A DNA stretch of 64,000 bases. Source: Streptococcus australis. Lineage in GTDB: Bacteria > Bacillota > Bacilli > Lactobacillales > Streptococcaceae. The notes under the pieces were generated by a model. The model was given only the letters and a program-made list of their open reading frames with translations. It was not told the DNA's origin and did no database searches. Shown here in pieces: positions 52,968 to 62,059 of the stretch. Both the position numbers and the translations under genes were made by a program. The stretch is taken from NCBI RefSeq assembly GCF_901543175.1, contig NZ_LR594040.1, forward strand, positions 1,426,001-1,490,000, written 5' to 3'. How positions within the stretch are numbered: position 1 is the stretch's first letter; each line of letters starts with the position of its first letter.

Positions 52968-54197
52968 TTATGATTTTTTTCCAGAACCAAGGATTTCTTC
53001 GGAAATTCTCACCAAAGTATGAACGATATAGTCTACTTCTTCATCAGTTAATTTTGTATGAAGAGGAAGCGTAATTTCATTTTCAAAGAAGGCATAGGCT
53101 CTTGGATAATCTGCCATATCAAAACCAAGATTCTTATAGGCTGTCAAAAGAGGAAGCGGTTTGTAGTGTACATTACTTGCAATTCCTGCTTTGGCCAATT
53201 CTTGGATGATAAGATTACGTTCTTCTAAACTTGCTCCTTCTACATGAGTGATGTAGAGGTGGCGTGAAGATTCGACAGTATCAGTCTTGTGTGCCAATGG
53301 GTGAATACGAGTACCCGCAAACCCACGATCATAGCGGTCCACGATATCCTTACGACGTTGAAGTAAGTTAGGGTAACGATCCAATTGTACCAAACCAATC
53401 GAAGCCATGATATCCGTCATGTTGCACTTGTAGGCCGGCGTTACGATATCGTATTCCCATGAGCCTAGTTGCATCTTGGCAAGGGCATCTTTAGTTTGCC
53501 CGTGAAGGGAAAGGATTTGGAATTCCTTGTACATTTCTTCGTCGTCAATCGCTGGATTGGCTTTCCAAGTAGCACTTCCACCCTCAGCTGTTGTAAAGTT
53601 CTTAACAGCATGGAATGAGAAGGAAGTAAAGTCAGCAATAGAACCAGCTGGTTGCCCTTTATAAGTAGATCCCAAAGCATGGGCACTATCAGAGACAATC
53701 ACAATACGGTTAAGGGCCTTTTGCCACTTGCTAGCAGCTGTAAAGAGATTACGTTTTTTCTCAACAACTTGGAACAAACGGTCATAGTCACAAACAATCC
53801 CGGCAAGCTCTACTGGGATGATGACCTTAGTCTTTTCAGTAATGGCTTTCTCAAGCAAGTCATAGTCCATCTCAAAAGTATCTGCTTGGATATCCACCAT
53901 GACAGGTGTTGCTCCTACGTGAGTGATGACGCTACATGAAGCCGTATAAGTCATAGCTGGAACGATGACTTCATCACCAGGCCCCACTTCAAGAACACGC
54001 AAAATCAACTCAAGAGCGGCAGTCGCAGAGTTGAGGCAGACAGTCTTAGGTGTCTGTGTGTATTGGGACAAGCGACGCTCCAGTTCTTTTGTCTTAGGAC
54101 CCGTTGTGATCCAACCAGAACGTAGGGTATCCGCTACTTCAGCAATTTCAGCTTCTGTAATATCGGGTGGTGAAAATGGAATATTGTAATTTGGCAT
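52968..54197 (-). CDS. DegT/DnrJ/EryC1 family sugar aminotransferase
   Basis: A 409-residue PLP aminotransferase acting on nucleotide-sugar ketones. The Lys forming the Schiff base is in FSFHAVKNFTTAEGG near residue 202, the PLP Asp in VSDSAHALGS near 180 and the N-terminal SGWITTGPKTKELE near 30. ATG 54197 follows AAAGGAG. It lies beside an initiating sugar transferase. In pneumococcus the equivalent pair has been proposed to make and transfer AATGal, the first sugar of teichoic acid repeats; this assignment is from family knowledge and gene context. Confidence 0.88.
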   Translation of the reverse strand: MPNYNIPFSPPDITEAEIAEVADTLRSGWITTGPKTKELERRLSQYTQTPKTVCLNSATAALELILRVLEVGPGDEVIVPAMTYTASCSVITHVGATPVMVDIQADTFEMDYDLLEKAITEKTKVIIPVELAGIVCDYDRLFQVVEKKRNLFTAASKWQKALNRIVIVSDSAHALGSTYKGQPAGSIADFTSFSFHAVKNFTTAEGGSATWKANPAIDDEEMYKEFQILSLHGQTKDALAKMQLGSWEYDIVTPAYKCNMTDIMASIGLVQLDRYPNLLQRRKDIVDRYDRGFAGTRIHPLAHKTDTVESSRHLYITHVEGASLEERNLIIQELAKAGIASNVHYKPLPLLTAYKNLGFDMADYPRAYAFFENEITLPLHTKLTDEEVDYIVHTLVRISEEILGSGKKS

Positions 54198-54239
54198 TGA
54201 TTTGCTCCTTTTATCTGTACTCATTTTCTCATGACTACT

Positions 54240-54932
54240 TTATTTTAGTACCTCAAACACGGTTTGAAACATGATTTTGATGTCTCCAAGGAAACTAAAC
54301 TCTCGGAGATAGGCGAGGTTATAGCGCATCTTCTCAGGAAGGACATGTTCGACATAGGCCTGGTCAACTGATAGACCTTTCTCCGTCATTTGACTGATGA
54401 TCGTATCCTCATCCTTGTAGTTGATACTAGCTGGAGAGGTAATCCCTGCTGGCAAGAGCAAGGTCGCCATCATTTCAGGGCTATACTGCTCGGTGTAACG
54501 TGGCACCTCAGGTCTTGTGCCTACAAAGGACATCTCGCCTTTAAGGACATTGACCAGCTGAGGTAGTTCGTCCAAGCGCACACGACGAATGAAATTTCCC
54601 ACTTTGGTAATGCGACTATCGTTAGCTGAAGTTACCAGACTTCCTTTTTTATCCGCATCCGTTACCATGGTACGGAACTTCCAAATCTTGAACAGACGGT
54701 TGTACTGAGTCACGCGCTCTTGCTTGTAAATAACAGGTCCCTTGCTATCCAACTTGATCCAAATGCTCAAGATAAGAAAGACGGGAGAAGTCAAAAGTAG
54801 CAAAAACAGGGCCAGAACCCAATCCAGGCAACGCTTGAAAATCAGCGAACCCTTCCTTTTAGAGACAAGCTGGTAATAAGACTCAACCTCGCTTGATTGC
54901 ATTTCCACGGGCAAGTCTTCCCATTTCAGCAT
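54240..54932 (-). CDS. Initiating sugar-phosphate transferase (PglC/WbaP type)
   Basis: A 230-residue monotopic membrane enzyme of the bacterial sugar transferase family, which places a sugar-1-phosphate on undecaprenyl phosphate. A hydrophobic segment near residues 37-57 follows the basic KRCLDWVLA. Signature motifs are IWKFRTMV near 82, RRVRLDELPQLVNVLKGEMSFVG near 115 and TRPEVPRY. Next to the DegT aminotransferase it probably starts teichoic acid repeat synthesis with AATGal. Alternative: another undecaprenyl-linked glycan. Confidence 0.87.
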   Translation of the reverse strand: MLKWEDLPVEMQSSEVESYYQLVSKRKGSLIFKRCLDWVLALFLLLLTSPVFLILSIWIKLDSKGPVIYKQERVTQYNRLFKIWKFRTMVTDADKKGSLVTSANDSRITKVGNFIRRVRLDELPQLVNVLKGEMSFVGTRPEVPRYTEQYSPEMMATLLLPAGITSPASINYKDEDTIISQMTEKGLSVDQAYVEHVLPEKMRYNLAYLREFSFLGDIKIMFQTVFEVLK

Positions 54933-55039
54933 GCTGTTTCTCCTTTGTTTTCATTATACTATTTGTCAACATTTTTCATTATACCACAAAATGGAAAAGG
55001 CGGTGCAAGAAAGCTGTGATTTGAAGAATTTCCTTCTTA

Positions 55040-55150
55040 TACTCAATGAAAATCGAAGATCAAACTAGGAGGCTAGCCGCAGGCTGCTCAAAGTACGACT
55101 TTGAGGTTGCAGATAAAGCTGACGTGGTTTGAAGAGATTTTCAAAGAGTA
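55040..55150. repeat. RUP element variant, copy 6
   Basis: RUP ends TACTCAATGAAAATC and TTTTCAAAGAGTA with a partly replaced core that includes a CTCAAAGTACGACTTTGAG hairpin, related to the repeat unit in copy 3. One end abuts the stop codon of the ABC transporter gene at 55151. Confidence 0.88.
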
Positions 55151-56893
55151 TTAGGACATGGCTCCAGCCTGCAAGCTATACATCTTGTGATAGGTTCCTC
55201 CCAGGGCCAAGAGTTCCTCATGAGTTCCACTCTCGATGATGCGCCCCTTGTCCAAGACGTAGATACAGTTGGCATCTTGGATAGTTGAAAGGCGATGAGC
55301 GATGGCAATGGTTGTCCGTCCCTGTCTCATTTTAGCCAGAGAAGCTTGAACCAGACTTTCTGTCTCCGAGTCAATATTGGCTGTCGCTTCATCCAAAATC
55401 AGGATTTTAGGTTGACTGGCGACTGTTCTGGCAAAAGCAAGAAGTTGGCGCTGTCCAGTAGAAAAGCTCGAACCACGCTCGGAAACAGGAGCATCATAGC
55501 CCAGCGGAAGGTTCTGAATAAAGGAATCCGCATCGACAAAGCTAGCTGCGTCCTTTACTTGCTCATCACTGATCTCTTGGTACATGGCGATGTTGGACTT
55601 AATGGTCCCATGATAGAGGAAGGGATCCTGCAAGACTAGACCGATAGTTTTTCTCAACTCTTGCTGACTGTAGTTCCTGATATCTACATCATCCAAGAGT
55701 ACTCGCCCTGACTGAAATTCATAAAAGCGCATGAGGACATTGATAATAGATGATTTCCCCGAACCTGTATGACCCACAAAGGCAATGGTTTCACCCTTCT
55801 TAACCGAAAAGGAAATATCATCCAGAATCGGATGTTTGCCATCATAAGAAAAGCACACATGTTCAAAACGAATATTGCCTTCTTTGACTTTAGCCTGCCC
55901 GTCTTCTTGAAGAGGCTCATAGGTCCTCTCATCAATCAAGGCAAAAACACGGCCTGCAGAAACCAGAGAAGTTTGAAGGGTTGAAAAGTTTTGCGTCACC
56001 TCAATCAAGGGGTCAAAGAGGCGATTGATATACTGGATAAAGGCGTACATGGTTCCTGCTGTTATTCCCAGATAAAGTCCACGATAGCCAAAATAGGCCA
56101 TTAAAACTGCATAGCCTAAGAGTTTCAGCAAACTCATGGCAGGTCTCAAAAAGAGGGCATCCAAGGCTACAGATCGGTTGGCGTAGACCAAGTGTTCTTG
56201 GTTGATTTCATCAAATTCTGCCTGCAGGCGCTTCTCCTGATTAAAGGCTTGGATAATCCTGATTCCTTCGATACTTTCTGCTAGCTTGCTGTTAATATCC
56301 GATAAGAGACTTCTGGTTTTCTCAATAATCTTGACTGACTTTTTCCGATAGAGATTGACCAAAAGGACAATCAAAGGAAGAAAGAGCAAGACCAAAGCTG
56401 TCAAACGATAGTCTAAAACCAACATGGTATAAAGGGTTGTCAGAAAGATAAATACTGCTGAGATAAAACTGGACAAAATCCCTGAAAACATATCACTGAT
56501 GGTCTCGGTATCATTTGTCAAACGAGAGACGATGGAACCTGCTGGCGTCTTGTCAAAATAAGACATGCCCAGTTTTTCCATATTGGCAAAGGCATCGTGA
56601 CGAATATCCCTAACAATACTGTAGGACACCCGCGCAAAGAGAAGATTGCCGACATACTGGACCAGAGTTTGCAGGATATAGAGGCCATAGTAGGCTAATA
56701 AAACTGTAATAGCAAGATGGTTTAGGTTGCTGAGGTACTGGTCGATAAAGTGGGAAGCTACAAGGGGAATGACACTTTTAATGACCGTCGTCGCGAGGAG
56801 AAAACTGAGTGCCAAAAAGGGCAGGAGGCCATAGGGCTTGAGATAAGACATCAAGCGCTTCAATACAGCCCATTGTTCTTTCTTATTCTGCAT
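55151..56893 (-). CDS. ABC exporter, ATPase-permease fusion, subunit 2
   Basis: A 580-residue half-transporter with six membrane helices (residues about 15-310) and a nucleotide-binding domain. Walker A is GHTGSGKSS near residue 377, the signature FSTGQRQLLAF near 477 and Walker B ILILDEATANID near 500, so its ABC signature is slightly degenerate. It overlaps its partner by 11 bases, forming a heterodimeric exporter of the BmrCD/LmrCD type. Possible roles are multidrug or lipid export. A RUP abuts its stop. Confidence 0.9.
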   Translation of the reverse strand: MQNKKEQWAVLKRLMSYLKPYGLLPFLALSFLLATTVIKSVIPLVASHFIDQYLSNLNHLAITVLLAYYGLYILQTLVQYVGNLLFARVSYSIVRDIRHDAFANMEKLGMSYFDKTPAGSIVSRLTNDTETISDMFSGILSSFISAVFIFLTTLYTMLVLDYRLTALVLLFLPLIVLLVNLYRKKSVKIIEKTRSLLSDINSKLAESIEGIRIIQAFNQEKRLQAEFDEINQEHLVYANRSVALDALFLRPAMSLLKLLGYAVLMAYFGYRGLYLGITAGTMYAFIQYINRLFDPLIEVTQNFSTLQTSLVSAGRVFALIDERTYEPLQEDGQAKVKEGNIRFEHVCFSYDGKHPILDDISFSVKKGETIAFVGHTGSGKSSIINVLMRFYEFQSGRVLLDDVDIRNYSQQELRKTIGLVLQDPFLYHGTIKSNIAMYQEISDEQVKDAASFVDADSFIQNLPLGYDAPVSERGSSFSTGQRQLLAFARTVASQPKILILDEATANIDSETESLVQASLAKMRQGRTTIAIAHRLSTIQDANCIYVLDKGRIIESGTHEELLALGGTYHKMYSLQAGAMS

Positions 56894-58628
56894 CTTCTTC
56901 TCCTTTCATTTCCAGCTGCTGAGACTGGTAAGTTTGGGCATACCAGCCATCTAAAGCTAGCAGGTCTTCGTGTGTACCGCGTTCGATGATTTGGCCATTT
57001 TGCAGGACTAAAATCAAATCTGCATGGACGACTGCACTGAGACGATGTGCTGTGATGATAGTTGTCTTATTCTTCCGCGTCTCCTTGAGGTTGTCGATAA
57101 TCGCATACTCCGTCTTGGCATCCACGGCTGACAAGGAATCATCCAAAATCAAGATATCAGGGTCTAAAATCATAGCCCGACTCATGGCCAGACGCTGCTT
57201 TTGACCACCAGAAAGACTGACTCCTTTTTCACCGATTAGCGTATCAAATCCCTGAGGCATGTCCACAATATCTTGGTAAACTTGCGCTAGTTTAGTCGCT
57301 TCCTCGACCGCCGAAAGGGGCAAGTTAGGATTGCCAAAGCGGATATTGTCTAAGATTGAAGCCGCAAAGAGGAACTGGTCCTGCGGAACATAGCCCATAA
57401 GGCTACGAAGATCTGTCAGACGATAATTCCGAATATCATGACCATTTAGGTAAATATCACCCTTATCCACATCATATTCACGCAAGAGGAGCTTGATCAA
57501 GGACGTTTTTCCAGAGCCTGTCTGCCCGACCAAGCCTAGGGTTTGTCCTTTTTCCAGACTAAAGTGAACATCCGTCAGTGTCTCCTCATTTTCAAAGGCA
57601 AAGCTGTCAATGGCATATTCCAAACGTCCATTTTCTATACCATCTAAAGGAAACTCAGGGTCTTGAACAGGTGATTCCTGAGATAAAAGCTCCTCAATCC
57701 GTTGGTAAGAAACCTTCCCTCGCTGGGTAATATTAAAGAGGAAGCCAATGGCCATAAGAGGCCAGACCAACATATCCAAATAACTGATAAAAGTGACTAG
57801 ATTTCCAACCGTGATCTGCCCCTCCTGAATCATCAAGGAACCGACCAAAAGGGTCAAAACATAGGACGAACCAACAAACAAGAGAACCATGGGGTCAAAG
57901 AGACTATCGTATTTCATGGTTTGGAGATTCTTTTGGAAGGTTAATTCATTGACTGCCTGAAAAGACTCAAGCTCATCAGCCTGATAACCGAAAGATTTGG
58001 TCACTTTGATACCCGATACAGACTCCTGTACCTTGTTATTGAGTTCAGAAAAGGCAGCTTGGGATTCCCCGAAAGCCTTATGGGTCTTTCTCCCTAGACG
58101 ACTAGTCGCATAAGCCATGAAAGGCAAGGGAAGAATGGCAACCAAGGTCATTTGCCATGAAATGCTAAAAAGCATGGTCAGCAGAGTCACCAGAGCCGTG
58201 ATAGAGGCATCCACCGCAGACATAACACCGCCACCTGCTAAACGAGTTAAGGCGTTGATATCATTGGTGGCGTGTGCCATCAGGTCCCCCGTCCGATAGG
58301 TCTGATAAAAGGCTGGCGACATCTTAGTAAAATGTTCAAACAAGCGAGACCGCATGATCTGCCCCAGACGATAGGAAGTTCCGAGGATATACATGCGCCA
58401 AACATAGCGCAGATAGTACATCCCAAAGGCTGCCAGCAGTAAATAAAATAGATTAAGAAGGAGGTCCTGCTGGGTTAATTGTCCTCCAGTTATGGCATCA
58501 ATCACCCGTCCCATGACCATGGGGGGAATGAGGTTAAGAATAGCGACTAAAATCAGCGCTAAGATTCCTACGAGATAACGGCGCTTTTCGAGTTTGAAAA
58601 ACCACCAGAGTTTTTGAATAATGGACAT
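56883..58628 (-). CDS. ABC exporter, ATPase-permease fusion, subunit 1
   Basis: A 581-residue half-transporter. Six membrane helices lie in residues about 15-300. The nucleotide-binding domain has GQTGSGKTS near 370, a canonical signature LSGGQKQRLAM near 474 and ILILDDSLSAVD near 497, where the catalytic Glu is replaced by Asp. One degenerate and one canonical site across the pair is typical of heterodimeric exporters. ATG 58628 follows AAAGGGAG. It is the first gene of the pair. Confidence 0.9.
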   Translation of the reverse strand: MSIIQKLWWFFKLEKRRYLVGILALILVAILNLIPPMVMGRVIDAITGGQLTQQDLLLNLFYLLLAAFGMYYLRYVWRMYILGTSYRLGQIMRSRLFEHFTKMSPAFYQTYRTGDLMAHATNDINALTRLAGGGVMSAVDASITALVTLLTMLFSISWQMTLVAILPLPFMAYATSRLGRKTHKAFGESQAAFSELNNKVQESVSGIKVTKSFGYQADELESFQAVNELTFQKNLQTMKYDSLFDPMVLLFVGSSYVLTLLVGSLMIQEGQITVGNLVTFISYLDMLVWPLMAIGFLFNITQRGKVSYQRIEELLSQESPVQDPEFPLDGIENGRLEYAIDSFAFENEETLTDVHFSLEKGQTLGLVGQTGSGKTSLIKLLLREYDVDKGDIYLNGHDIRNYRLTDLRSLMGYVPQDQFLFAASILDNIRFGNPNLPLSAVEEATKLAQVYQDIVDMPQGFDTLIGEKGVSLSGGQKQRLAMSRAMILDPDILILDDSLSAVDAKTEYAIIDNLKETRKNKTTIITAHRLSAVVHADLILVLQNGQIIERGTHEDLLALDGWYAQTYQSQQLEMKGEEDAE

Positions 58629-58650
58629 AAACTCCCTTTCTGATTGCAAA

Positions 58651-58681
58651 TGGAAACCTGAGGCAGAGACCTCAGGTTTTT
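58651..58681. terminator. Hairpin after the DUF421 gene
   Basis: AAACCTGAGG and CCTCAGGTTT flank a six-base loop. On the plus strand it has a five-T tail, and on the minus strand only TTT, so it may be a partial terminator between DUF421 and the exporter operon. Confidence 0.6.
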
Positions 58682-58682
58682 C

Positions 58683-59318
58683 TTATTCATAGGTTACGAC
58701 TGAGACGACACCCTTGTCATACTCAGCGATAAAGATATTGGCTACATTATCATACCCTTGTTTGCTGAGGTTATCAAGCAGCCATTCTTCGCTCCGACCA
58801 ATAGTCTCCAAAATTTCGACTTGGATAACACCGTCTGTGACAACAGGATACTTGGGATTCTCATCTCCCATTTGGACTACGATGAGTTGACCGTTCTGCT
58901 CCTGCATAGCGCGTTTGACTTGTTTCATTTGGAAAATTCCCTGGCTACGGAGCTTAAGTGCTACATCCGCTGCAGATAATCCAACAGAACGACAGGCTTC
59001 TGGATCAATCTTCCCATTTTTGATGAGCAGGGTTGGCTTCCCATCAATCAAACGTTTCACAAAGTGAACATTGTTGTTAAGCCATTTGAGAGTCAAGACC
59101 AGAATGGTCCACATAATCAGGATGACTGCATACTGAAGGATACTGATAGCGCTATTGTAAATCACCCCACCGATGATACCCCCGAGTACATAGTTCTGAA
59201 TTTGATCTATTGCTGAGTTAGGCGCTAGGTTGCCCTTTCCTGTCACATTGATTACAAAAACCAGAGAAAAGAGACCCAAGGCTAGTTTGATTAAAATTTC
59301 GATATAATTGAGTGTCAT
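58683..59318 (-). CDS. DUF421 (YetF-like) membrane protein
   Basis: A 211-residue protein with three membrane helices in the first 85 residues and a cytoplasmic domain of the YetF/DUF421 type (KRLIDGKPTLLIKNGKI near residue 90, DVALKLRSQGIFQMKQVKRAMQEQNGQLIV near 120). Function unknown; related proteins in spore formers affect germination. It overlaps the DUF3290 gene by four bases, a common pairing in streptococci and lactobacilli. Confidence 0.85.
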   Translation of the reverse strand: MTLNYIEILIKLALGLFSLVFVINVTGKGNLAPNSAIDQIQNYVLGGIIGGVIYNSAISILQYAVILIMWTILVLTLKWLNNNVHFVKRLIDGKPTLLIKNGKIDPEACRSVGLSAADVALKLRSQGIFQMKQVKRAMQEQNGQLIVVQMGDENPKYPVVTDGVIQVEILETIGRSEEWLLDNLSKQGYDNVANIFIAEYDKGVVSVVTYE

Positions 59319-59770
59319 TTGTTCTCCTCCACAAGTTCAATTGCATCTGTTTTATACAATTCCACTTTCTCTAGCAGGTGCTTGTCTGGCTCACTGCCGT
59401 TCAGGGCACGGTAGAAATTTGGACCCACCTTAATTAGCGCTCCATCTGTTGCTGCAGAAGTATTAACGTAAACTTCTGATTTATCCACTCCCAAGTCTTT
59501 GGAAATGACCTCTATGAAATGAAGGGAAGTTTGAAATTGATTGTTAGAAGCTTGATTGGTCTGATATTTTGAAATTGTCACCAAAAGGAGAGCTAATAAG
59601 GTCAAAGCTGAAATCATGACCAACTCACGAAATTTGGTCCCCTTTTTATCATGGTAAGCCTTAAAAGCAAAAAATCCTGTGATGGCTAGGAGAACAATCC
59701 CAAAGCCAATCATGATTCCATTTTGCTGACTGATTTGGCTAAGCACATAGTCATAAGAGTAGAATTTCAT
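59315..59770 (-). CDS. DUF3290 family membrane protein
   Basis: A 151-residue protein with two membrane helices (about residues 19-36 and 48-66) and an extracytoplasmic or cytoplasmic C-terminal domain with VGPNFYRALNGSEPDKH near 115. Starts MKFYSYDYVLSQI. Function unknown, but co-occurrence with DUF421 suggests a shared membrane complex. Confidence 0.82.
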   Translation of the reverse strand: MKFYSYDYVLSQISQQNGIMIGFGIVLLAITGFFAFKAYHDKKGTKFRELVMISALTLLALLLVTISKYQTNQASNNQFQTSLHFIEVISKDLGVDKSEVYVNTSAATDGALIKVGPNFYRALNGSEPDKHLLEKVELYKTDAIELVEENK

Positions 59771-59803
59771 CTATTTTCACTCCCTTTCATAAAATCATTC
59801 TTC

Positions 59804-59832
59804 ATTATAAACGAAAGAGAGTGATTTTTCAA
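59804..59832 (-). promoter_or_regulatory. Promoter of the DUF3290-DUF421 operon
   Basis: On the minus strand TTGAAA (59827-59832) and TATAAT (59804-59809) at 17-base spacing, about 33 bases before the DUF3290 start. Confidence 0.85.
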
Positions 59833-59840
59833 ACCATACG

Positions 59841-59870
59841 TTGGGGAAATAGACCTTTTTTTGGTATAAT
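59841..59870 (+). promoter_or_regulatory. Promoter of exoA
   Basis: TTGGGG (59841-59846) and TATAAT (59865-59870), spacing 18, with an extended TGG before the -10. Divergent from the DUF3290 promoter. Confidence 0.7.
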
Positions 59871-59903
59871 AAAATCTATAATCTCAATGAAAAAGGTAAC
59901 TTT

Positions 59904-60731
59904 ATGAAACTCATCTCATGGAATATTGATTCCCTCAATGCTGCCCTAACTAGTGATTCAGCTCGTGCCAAATTGTCCCAAGAAGTCCTACAAACCTTGG
60001 TAGCTGAAAATGCCGATATTATCGCTATCCAAGAAACCAAACTTTCTGCCAAGGGCCCTACAAAAAAACATCTGGAAGTTCTCGAAGAACTCTTTCCAGG
60101 ATATGAAAATACTTGGCGGTCTTCCCAAGAACCTGCTCGCAAAGGTTATGCTGGAACCATGTTCCTCTATAAGAAAGAACTCACGCCCACTGTTAGTTTT
60201 CCAGAGATTGGCGCCCCTTCTACTATGGACTTGGAAGGCCGTATCATCACCCTAGAATTTGATGCATTTTTCGTGACCCAAGTTTACACACCAAACGCTG
60301 GAGATGGTCTCAAACGCTTGGAAGAACGCCAAGTCTGGGATGCCAAATATGCTGAGTATCTAGCTGAGTTAGACAAAGAAAAACCAGTCCTTGCGACTGG
60401 TGACTACAACGTGGCCCACAAGGAAATCGACCTTGCAAATCCTGCCAGCAACCGCCGTTCACCTGGATTTACAGACGAAGAACGTGCTGGATTTACCAAC
60501 CTCTTGGCAACTGGATTTACCGACACCTTCCGCCACATTCACGGCGATGTCCCAGAACGTTACACTTGGTGGGCGCAACGCAGCAAGACTTCTAAAATCA
60601 ACAATACAGGCTGGAGAATCGACTACTGGCTGACAAGCAACCGCGTGGCTGACAAGGTGACCAAGTCTGATATGATTGACTCCGGTACGCGCCAAGACCA
60701 CACACCCATTGTCATGGAGATTGAACTCTAA
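59904..60731 (+). CDS. exoA: Exodeoxyribonuclease III / AP endonuclease
   Basis: A 275-residue ExoA/Xth family enzyme for base-excision repair that nicks DNA at abasic sites and removes 3' blocks. Motifs are ISWNIDSLNAAL at residue 4, IQETKLSAKGP near 42 (metal Glu), TGDYNVAHKEIDL near 162 (catalytic Asp/Asn), RIDYWLTSN near 236 and DHTPI near 265 (catalytic His). AAAGG precedes the start. It is the most thoroughly supported gene of its region. Confidence 0.96.
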   Translation: MKLISWNIDSLNAALTSDSARAKLSQEVLQTLVAENADIIAIQETKLSAKGPTKKHLEVLEELFPGYENTWRSSQEPARKGYAGTMFLYKKELTPTVSFPEIGAPSTMDLEGRIITLEFDAFFVTQVYTPNAGDGLKRLEERQVWDAKYAEYLAELDKEKPVLATGDYNVAHKEIDLANPASNRRSPGFTDEERAGFTNLLATGFTDTFRHIHGDVPERYTWWAQRSKTSKINNTGWRIDYWLTSNRVADKVTKSDMIDSGTRQDHTPIVMEIEL

Positions 60732-60742
60732 GGAGAAAACGA

Positions 60743-61129
60743 ATGGACTATCAAGCTGTCATTCCTGAATTTGTAGTATCTGACATCGAAAAATCACGCC
60801 ACTTCTACTGCGACTTGCTGGGATTTTCTGTCGAATACGAGCGTCCAGAGGAGAAATTTCTCTTCCTCTCGCTTGAAGACTGCCAACTTATGCTAGAAGA
60901 AGGCAGCACAGAAGAATTAGCCCAACTAACCTATCCTTTCGGGCGCGGTGTCAATATTTCCTTTGGCATTGCGGATGTTCCTCAGCTCCACCAAAAACTG
61001 CTGGAAGCTGACTATCCTATCCATCGTCCCCTGACAAAAAGAGAATTTCGCGTAGGAAATAGCTTTATTTATCCTCATGAGTTTGCAGTCTTGGATCCTG
61101 ATGGTTATTTTTTAAGATTTAGTGAATAG
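60743..61129 (+). CDS. VOC family (glyoxalase/bleomycin-resistance fold) protein
   Basis: A 128-residue VOC-fold protein: N-terminal VIPEFVVSDIEKSRHFYCDLLGF, then EKFLFLSLEDCQLMLEE near residue 37 and C-terminal EFAVLDPDGYFLRFSE. The pattern resembles bleomycin-type binding proteins or dioxygenase-like domains. No specific activity can be assigned. It follows exoA by 11 bases with AAGGAG, likely co-transcribed. Confidence 0.83.
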   Translation: MDYQAVIPEFVVSDIEKSRHFYCDLLGFSVEYERPEEKFLFLSLEDCQLMLEEGSTEELAQLTYPFGRGVNISFGIADVPQLHQKLLEADYPIHRPLTKREFRVGNSFIYPHEFAVLDPDGYFLRFSE

Positions 61130-61135
61130 AATAAT

Positions 61136-61188
61136 AGAACCCTACAATACTGTGTCGTGTTGTAGGTTTCTGTTTGTTCGCTTTTTTT
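61136..61188 (+). terminator. Putative terminator after the VOC gene
   Basis: An imperfect hairpin with CCTACAA and TTGTAGG arms, followed after a short gap by a run of seven T residues. Confidence 0.6.
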
Positions 61189-61209
61189 ATCTAAACACCA
61201 ACAAAATAT

Positions 61210-61238
61210 TTGATTTCTAAAGCTATTTAGTGTAAAAT
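61210..61238 (+). promoter_or_regulatory. Promoter of the xpt-pbuX operon
   Basis: TTGATT (61210-61215) and TAAAAT (61233-61238) at 17-base spacing, about 40 bases before the purine aptamer. Confidence 0.7.
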
Positions 61239-61278
61239 AATGACATTAACGCTTTGACGTTCTATTATAGTACCATTT

Positions 61279-61415
61279 TACTTGTTTATGTCGTGAATTG
61301 GCACGACGTTTCTACAAGGTGCCGGAACACCTAACAATGAGTATGTCAGCTGAAGGTATGGTGTTGGCCATGCCTATTTTGGGGACTTACTTAGGGGATT
61401 AAGTAGGTCCTTTTT
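61279..61415 (+). promoter_or_regulatory. Guanine (purine) riboswitch with terminator
   Basis: P1 is TACTT (61279-61283) with GAGTA (61339-61343). P2 TCGTG/CACGA encloses AATTGG, J2/3 is GTTTCTACA, and P3 AGGTG/CACCT encloses CCGGAA; the GG and CC of the two loops can kiss. J3/1 has a C at the position that pairs with the ligand, so guanine or xanthine rather than adenine. The terminator at 61383-61415 pairs GGAC and ACTT with their complements and ends in TTTTT. Confidence 0.9.
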
Positions 61416-61477
61416 CTATTACATACTAGAAATTCTAGACAAGCAAATGAAGCATCTTTTAGACTTTAGGAGGTCTT

Positions 61478-62059
61478 ATGAAATTATTAGAAGAGCGCAT
61501 CCTTCAGGATGGGCATATCTTGGGTGACAACATCCTTAAGGTAGATTCCTTTTTAACCCATCAAGTTGACTATCGTTTGATGCGGGAAATTGGTAAAGTT
61601 TTTGCAGAAAAATTCGCAACTGCTGGCATTACCAAGGTTGTAACGATTGAAGCTTCAGGGATTGCCCCAGCCGTTTTTACAGCTGAAGCCTTAGATGTTC
61701 CTATGATTTTCGCAAAGAAAGCTAAAAACATCACTATGAACGAAGGCATCTTAACTGCTGAGGTTTACTCCTTTACCAAGCAGGTGATCAGCACGGTTTC
61801 CATCGCTGGGAAATTCCTCTCACCAGAGGACAAGGTCTTGATTATCGATGATTTCCTAGCAAATGGACAAGCTGCCAAAGGCTTGATTCAAATCATCGAA
61901 CAGGCCGGAGCAACAGTCGAAGCGATTGGTATCGTAATTGAAAAATCCTTCCAAGATGGTCGTGATTTACTTGAAAAAGCAGGCTACCCTGTACTATCGC
62001 TCGCTCGCTTGGATCGTTTCGAAAACGATCAGGTCGTATTTAAGGAGGCAGATCTCTAA
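61478..62059 (+). CDS. xpt: Xanthine phosphoribosyltransferase
   Basis: A 193-residue type I phosphoribosyltransferase converting xanthine and PRPP to XMP. The PRPP motif [16 protein letters not shown] is near residue 125, and the N-terminal [12 protein letters not shown] is typical of Xpt. AGGAGG precedes the ATG. The stop shares one base with the pbuX start (TAATG). Under the guanine riboswitch. Confidence 0.96.
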   Translation: MKLLEERILQDGHILGDNILKVDSFLTHQVDYRLMREIGKVFAEKFATAGITKVVTIEASGIAPAVFTAEALDVPMIFAKKAKNITMNEGILTAEVYSFTKQVISTVSIAGKFLSPEDKVLIIDDFLANGQAAKGLIQIIEQAGATVEAIGIVIEKSFQDGRDLLEKAGYPVLSLARLDRFENDQVVFKEADL